Source: Candidatus Sodalis endolongispinus (GTDB taxonomy: Bacteria > Pseudomonadota > Gammaproteobacteria > Enterobacterales > Enterobacteriaceae). Taken from it: DNA of 64,000 nucleotides. The first letter of the stretch is position 1, and each line of letters starts with the position of its first letter. The translations under genes and the position numbers were made by a program. Under the pieces are notes generated by a model, which did no database searches, was not told the DNA's origin, and saw nothing but the letters and a program-made list of their open reading frames with translations. Positions 59,960-64,000 of this stretch are shown here, piece after piece. The DNA lies in the NCBI RefSeq assembly GCF_018777395.1, contig NZ_JAFJYC010000001.1, positions 1 through 64,000 on the forward strand, written 5' to 3'.

Positions 59960-59975
59960 ATGACCTCCTGAAACC

Positions 59976-60671
59976 ATGAGCATTATCGAGCAAAATCTAC
60001 AGCGCGTTCATCGGCAAATCCGCACGGCTGCGCAGGATTGCGGCCGCGATCCCCGGCAGATTACCTTGCTCGCCGTCAGTAAAACCAAACCTGTGACGGC
60101 GATCGAAGCCGCCATCGAAGCCGGTCAGCGGGCCTTCGGGGAAAATTATGTGCAAGAGGGCGTGGAAAAAATCGGCTGGTTCCGTGAGCGGCCAGAGGGC
60201 GCCGGTCTTATCTGGCACTTTATCGGTCCGTTGCAGTCCAATAAAAGCCGGTCGGTCGCGGAAAATTTCGACTGGTGCCATACCCTGGACCGCCCGCAAT
60301 TGGCCCGGCGGTTGAACGATCAGCGGCCGGTGGAACGGCTGCCGCTCAACGTGCTGATTCAAATCAACATTAGCGGCGAAGCCACCAAAGCCGGTATCGC
60401 GCCCGAGGAGATGTTGACGCTGGCGGCGCTGGTCACCGAGTGCCCGCGCCTGCGGTTGCGCGGTCTGATGGCGATACCGGCGCCGGAAAGCGATTTCCAG
60501 CGCCAGTTGGCGGTCTTCAAGCGCGTGTCCGCCCTGTATGAGGCCTTACAACGCGTTCACCCCGGCGTAGATACGTTATCGCTGGGCATGACGGACGATA
60601 TGCCGGCGGCCATCGCCGCCGGCAGTACGCTGGTGCGGATTGGCACCGCGATTTTCGGCGCCAGAGAATAA
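59976..60671 (+). CDS. yggS: pyridoxal phosphate homeostasis protein
   Basis: YggS (PLPBP/COG0325) binds PLP on a lysine and maintains B6 homeostasis. The 231-residue single-domain TIM barrel has LLAVSKTKPVTAIEAAIEAG with the PLP Lys, FGENYVQEGVEKI, WHFIGPLQSNKSRSVAENFD, LNVLIQINISGEATKAGI, RLRGLMAIPAPE and SLGMTDDMPAAIAAGSTLVR. It is followed by proC. It appears intact. Confidence 0.95.
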   Translation: MSIIEQNLQRVHRQIRTAAQDCGRDPRQITLLAVSKTKPVTAIEAAIEAGQRAFGENYVQEGVEKIGWFRERPEGAGLIWHFIGPLQSNKSRSVAENFDWCHTLDRPQLARRLNDQRPVERLPLNVLIQINISGEATKAGIAPEEMLTLAALVTECPRLRLRGLMAIPAPESDFQRQLAVFKRVSALYEALQRVHPGVDTLSLGMTDDMPAAIAAGSTLVRIGTAIFGARE

Positions 60672-60708
60672 GCTCCCGTCGTCACCAGACAGCTTAACGA
60701 GGAATAGC

Positions 60709-61530
60709 ATGCAACAGCGTAACATCAATTTTATCGGCGCCGGCAATATGGCGCAGGCCATCATCGCCGGACTGGTGGATAACGGTTATCCCGCGCATTT
60801 GATTACGGTTTGCGCCCACTCCGCCACCCACCGCGACGCGCTGGCCGAGCGCTACGGCGTGCAAAGCAGCGGCGATAATCTGCGCGGCGTGCGCGCGGCG
60901 GATGTGGTGATAATGGCGGTCAAGCCGCAGCTTATCGCCCAGGTCTGCGACACCCTGCGCGGGGAGATAGATTTTTCTGGCAAACTGGTGCTTTCCATTG
61001 CCGCAGGTGTTACCGTGAGCCGGTTTTATGCGCTGCTGGGCGAAAATATCGCCATTGTGCGAGTGATGCCAAATACCCCCTGTCTGTTGGGCCAAGGGAT
61101 GAGCGGCCTGTACGCGCCGCCGCAGACCCGCGAGGAGGACAGGGCCTTCAGCGCCCAGTTAATGGGCGCGGTGGGAAAACTATGCTGGCTAGAGCAGGAA
61201 AGCGATATCAACGGCGTGATCGCCGCCGCCGGCAGTGCGCCGGCCTATTTTTTCCTGTTTATGGAAGCCATGCAGCAGCAGGCGCAGGCGATGGGTTTTG
61301 ATGAAAGCACCGCCCGCACCCTGGTGCTGCAAGCCGCCGCCGTGGCCGCCGCGCTGGCCGCGGAGGCGGGGGATATCCCCTTTGCCACACTGCGGCAAAA
61401 TGTGACCTCGAAAGGAGGCACCACCGCTGCGGCGTTGCAGGTTTTCGAGCAGCAGCAGTTGCCCCGTACCGTCGCCAGCGCCATGCAAGCGGCGGTCGCG
61501 CGCGCCGAAGAGATGGAAAAATTATTTTGA
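60709..61530 (+). CDS. proC: pyrroline-5-carboxylate reductase
   Basis: ProC reduces pyrroline-5-carboxylate to proline with NADPH. The 273-residue protein (E. coli 269) starts MQQRNINFIGAGNMAQAIIA with the Rossmann GAGNMAQA. It has VIMAVKPQLIAQVC, RVMPNTPCLLGQGMSGLYAP, NGVIAAAGSAPAYFFLFMEA and NVTSKGGTTAAALQVFE. It lies between yggS and yggT, an order known in several enterics but not in E. coli, where proC is elsewhere. ATG follows ACGAGGAATAGC. It appears intact. Confidence 0.96.
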   Translation: MQQRNINFIGAGNMAQAIIAGLVDNGYPAHLITVCAHSATHRDALAERYGVQSSGDNLRGVRAADVVIMAVKPQLIAQVCDTLRGEIDFSGKLVLSIAAGVTVSRFYALLGENIAIVRVMPNTPCLLGQGMSGLYAPPQTREEDRAFSAQLMGAVGKLCWLEQESDINGVIAAAGSAPAYFFLFMEAMQQQAQAMGFDESTARTLVLQAAAVAAALAAEAGDIPFATLRQNVTSKGGTTAAALQVFEQQQLPRTVASAMQAAVARAEEMEKLF

Positions 61531-61582
61531 GTATTGTCGCCGACGCGGCGCTTGTTAACCTGATTAAGGACATTACCTTCTT

Positions 61583-62137
61583 ATGCTGACGCTGACGTTT
61601 TTGGTCAAAACGCTTATCGATCTCTATATTATGGTGCTGCTGCTGCGCATCTGGATGCAGTGGACGCGCTGCGACTTTTATAATCCTTTTTCGCAATTTA
61701 TCGTCAAAATCACCCAACCAGTGATCGGGCCGCTGCGCCGGGTTATTCCCGCCCTTGGGCCGCTGGACACCGCCTCGCTGCTGTTGGCATTTATTCTAGC
61801 GATGATCAAATTCCCGCTGCTGACGCTGATTGAGATGCATGTCCTGATCCTCGATCCCATTTACGTGCTGGTCGGCCTGCTGGCGCTGTTGAAAGCGGCC
61901 GGGGAACTGGTGTTCTGGGTGGTGATTATCCGCTCACTGCTTAGCTGGGTCAGCCAGGGACGCAGCCCAATGGACGCGGTACTTTATCAATTAAGCGAAC
62001 CGCTGATGTACCCTATCCACCGCATTTTGCCGGCCATGGGCGGCATCGATTTTTCGGCGATAATCGTGATCCTTATCCTGTACGCCCTGAATTATCTTGG
62101 CATGGATTTGTTCCCGGGAATTTGGTATCGCCTGTGA
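61583..62137 (+). CDS. yggT: YggT family membrane protein
   Basis: This 184-residue inner-membrane protein has two YGGT repeats, each about two helices: [40 protein letters not shown], then [15 protein letters not shown] and [20 protein letters not shown]. The function is not established; relatives are linked to cell-division or osmotic functions. It overlaps yggU by GTGA. It appears intact. Confidence 0.94.
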   Translation: MLTLTFLVKTLIDLYIMVLLLRIWMQWTRCDFYNPFSQFIVKITQPVIGPLRRVIPALGPLDTASLLLAFILAMIKFPLLTLIEMHVLILDPIYVLVGLLALLKAAGELVFWVVIIRSLLSWVSQGRSPMDAVLYQLSEPLMYPIHRILPAMGGIDFSAIIVILILYALNYLGMDLFPGIWYRL

Positions 62138-62427
62138 TCGGCGTTTGGCGCGAGGGCGACGCGCTGGTGCTGCGGCTGTATATTCAGCCCATGGCCAGCC
62201 GCGACCATATCGCCGTCGCCCACGGCGATGAAATCAAGGTCGCCATCACGGCGCCGCCGGTGGATGGCCAGGCGAACAGCCATTTGATTCGTTTCCTGGC
62301 GAAAGAATTTGGTGTGGCAAAGAGCCGGGTGATCCTTGAAAAAGGGGAACTGGGGCGCCATAAACAGCTCAGAATCGACCAGCCCCGGCAGTTGCCCGAG
62401 GTCATTGCACGACTGCTGGACGCCTGA
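62134..62427 (+). CDS. yggU: UPF0235 protein YggU
   Basis: This 97-residue protein reads [60 protein letters not shown] and [11 protein letters not shown] as in the DUF167/UPF0235 family. Function is unknown. I prefer GTG 62134, which overlaps the yggT stop (GTGA), over the upstream TTG at 62122. It appears intact. Confidence 0.92.
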   Translation: MIGVWREGDALVLRLYIQPMASRDHIAVAHGDEIKVAITAPPVDGQANSHLIRFLAKEFGVAKSRVILEKGELGRHKQLRIDQPRQLPEVIARLLDA

Positions 62428-62487
62428 CCCTCCTGAATAAATGCCCGCGGTGACACCGTGCGGCGCACGATAATGATGGTTATTCCT

Positions 62488-63073
62488 ATGCAAAAAGTAG
62501 TCCTGGCCACCGGCAACGCCGGTAAAGTACGCGAACTCGCCGGCGCGCTGGCGGATTTCGGCATGGAGATAGTGGCGCAGAGCGCGCTGGGTGTAACATC
62601 GGTGGAAGAAACCGGTCTGACGTTTATTGAAAACGCGCTGATAAAGGCCCGTCACACGGCCCGGGTCACCGGCTTGCCGGCCATCGCCGATGATTCAGGC
62701 TTAGCGGTGGATGCGCTTGCCGGCGCACCGGGCATTTACTCGGCCCGTTATGCGGGCGAGCAGGCCAGCGACCGGCAGAATCTGGACAAGCTGCTGGCGG
62801 CGCTGGCCTCGGTACCGGACGGCCAGCGCGCCGCGCAATTCCATTGCGTATTGGTCTATCTGCGCCATGCCGACGATCCGACGCCGCTGGTGTGCCATGG
62901 CAGCTGGGCCGGCATCATCGCCCTCCGGCGCCGGCGGTTTCGGCTACGATCCCGTCTTCCTGCTGCCTGAACAAGGCCGCACCGCCGCCATGCTCAGCGC
63001 GCAAGAAAAGCAGGCGCTTTCCCACCGCGGCCGGGCGCTGGCTGGCCTGCTGTATGCGCTGCGCCATGCCTAA
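62488..63073 (+). pseudogene. rdgB: XTP/dITP pyrophosphatase RdgB, 8-bp deletion
   Basis: RdgB hydrolyses ITP, dITP and XTP to keep deaminated purines out of nucleic acids. The frame from ATG 62488 ([20 protein letters not shown]) gives [40 protein letters not shown] and [10 protein letters not shown], then goes out of frame at about 62925. The next frame resumes [20 protein letters not shown] and [10 protein letters not shown] to TAA 63073. The gene is 586 bp against 594 in E. coli, consistent with an 8-bp deletion between GIIA and the FGYDP loop. The truncated protein loses that substrate loop and the SHR motif. Confidence 0.93.
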
Positions 63074-64000
63074 TTTGCCGCCGCTCATCCTGTACCTGCA
63101 TATTCCCTGGTGTGTGCAAAAATGCCCTTACTGCGATTTCAATTCCCATGCGCTAAAGGGCGAAGTGCCGCATCAGGAATATGTCGATCATCTGCTGGCG
63201 GATTTGGATCATGACCTACCGCTGACATCGGGTCGCACCGTCAACACCATATTTATCGGCGGCGGCACCCCCAGTCTGCTTTCGGCCAGCGCCATGCAGT
63301 CGCTGCTTGACGGCGTCCGCCAGCGTCTGCCGCTGGCGCCGGACGCCGAAATTACCATGGAAGCCAATCCTGGCACGGTCGAGGCGGATCGTTTCTCGGG
63401 CTACCAGTTGGCGGGGATCAACCGTATTTCCATCGGCGTACAAAGCTTTGCGGCGGATAAGCTTGCCCGCCTTGGCCGCATCCATGGCGCGGAGGAGGCC
63501 CGACGCGCGGCGCGGCTGGCGGCGTCACTGGGCCTGCGCAGTTTTAATCTTGATTTGATGCACGGCCTGCCGGATCAGTCGCTTGCGGGCGCGCTTGATG
63601 ATTTGACCGAGGCGATTGCCCTGGCGCCGCCGCATCTCTCCTGGTATCAATTGACCATCGAGCCGAATACGTTATTTGGCTCGCGGCCGCCGGCGCTGCC
63701 GGATGATGATGCGCTTTGGGACATCTACCAGCGCGGCGACTCGCTGCTGAAGGCGGCGGGTTACCGCCAGTATGAAACCTCCGCCTACGCCCGTCCCGGC
63801 TTCCAGTGCCGCCATAATCTCAACTATTGGCGCTTTGGCGATTACCTTGGCATCGGCTGCGGCGCCCACGGCAAGCTGACCCAGCCGGACGTCGCGGTAT
63901 TACGCACGGTGAAAACCCGCCATCCGCGCGGTTATATGCAGGGCAATTATCTGGCTAAACGCTATCCGGTGGCGCCGGCTGAGTTACCGTTTGAATATTT
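63066..64000 (+). CDS. hemW: heme chaperone HemW (radical SAM), partial at window end
   Basis: HemW (YggW) is a radical-SAM-family heme-binding chaperone, formerly annotated as an oxygen-independent coproporphyrinogen oxidase. From ATG 63066, overlapping the end of rdgB, it reads [20 protein letters not shown] with the CxxxCxxC cluster motif. It continues with [55 protein letters not shown] and [26 protein letters not shown] and [20 protein letters not shown] follow. The frame is open to the last base, so the last ~65 residues lie outside the window. Confidence 0.95.
   Translation, partial: MPNLPPLILYLHIPWCVQKCPYCDFNSHALKGEVPHQEYVDHLLADLDHDLPLTSGRTVNTIFIGGGTPSLLSASAMQSLLDGVRQRLPLAPDAEITMEANPGTVEADRFSGYQLAGINRISIGVQSFAADKLARLGRIHGAEEARRAARLAASLGLRSFNLDLMHGLPDQSLAGALDDLTEAIALAPPHLSWYQLTIEPNTLFGSRPPALPDDDALWDIYQRGDSLLKAAGYRQYETSAYARPGFQCRHNLNYWRFGDYLGIGCGAHGKLTQPDVAVLRTVKTRHPRGYMQGNYLAKRYPVAPAELPFEY

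Noticed and set aside
59096..59971. 291-codon plus-strand frame
   Set aside because: Antisense to yggR, which has all PilT motifs.

Overview
The window reads as chromosome of a moderately GC-rich gamma-proteobacterium of the order Enterobacterales. Almost every recognisable protein is close to its Escherichia coli counterpart. Many genes carry one fresh frameshift or nonsense codon, and the gaps hold small tandem repeats and phage and IS debris. That mix (enterobacterial core, heavy recent pseudogenization, phage remnants) fits a recently host-restricted symbiont of the Sodalis type. The genus is inference; it cannot be confirmed from the sequence alone.

Region 1 (1-18.9 kb) is a core block that E. 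coli carries in one neighbourhood: the 3' end of rne, then pyrC, dinI, bssS, solA, trhO, an old-yellow-enzyme gene, lpxL, mdtG, msyB, yceK, opgH, opgG and ymdB. rne (scaffold tail), solA, msyB, opgH and ymdB are all broken. A LexA box precedes dinI.

Region 2 (18.9-34.9 kb) is accessory. It holds a glycosidase-like gene, small membrane proteins, a YodC-like protein, a tail-fibre assembly protein and a DUF2188 protein. It also holds broken copies of yedJ, an esterase, a LysR regulator and an L,D-transpeptidase, followed by a YciI-like protein, a VirK/DUF535 protein and a PAS-LuxR regulator. It ends in a strikingly AT-rich locus (31.8-33.5 kb). That locus encodes a broken protein with two tandem copies of an unnamed domain and a C-terminal HExxH zincin motif, downstream of a prophage tail-fibre remnant. 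This is the most novel item in the window.

Region 3 (34.9-42.9 kb) is bounded by two inverted copies of an IS2-like (IS3 family) element that share an in-frame TGA in orfB. Between them lie prophage remnants (terminase, adenine methyltransferase), two decayed integrases, and the 3' half of a tRNA-Leu(UAA) that looks like an attachment site. The right IS abuts the remains of a FliB-like lysine-N-methylase gene.

Region 4 (43-64 kb) is a second core block: a speA/speB deletion fusion, metK, galP, sprT, endA, rsmE (broken), gshB, yqgE and ruvX. A rhamnose cluster follows: rhaM, rhaD, rhaA (broken), rhaB, rhaS and rhaR (broken). The block ends with yggR, yggS, proC, yggT, yggU, rdgB (broken) and the 5' part of hemW. 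The two core blocks lie far apart in E. coli, so the accessory region marks a rearrangement junction. Taken together, arginine-to-putrescine conversion, rhamnose use, glucan (OPG) synthesis, RdgB and RsmE all appear lost or damaged, while SAM, glutathione, proline and UMP synthesis genes remain intact.
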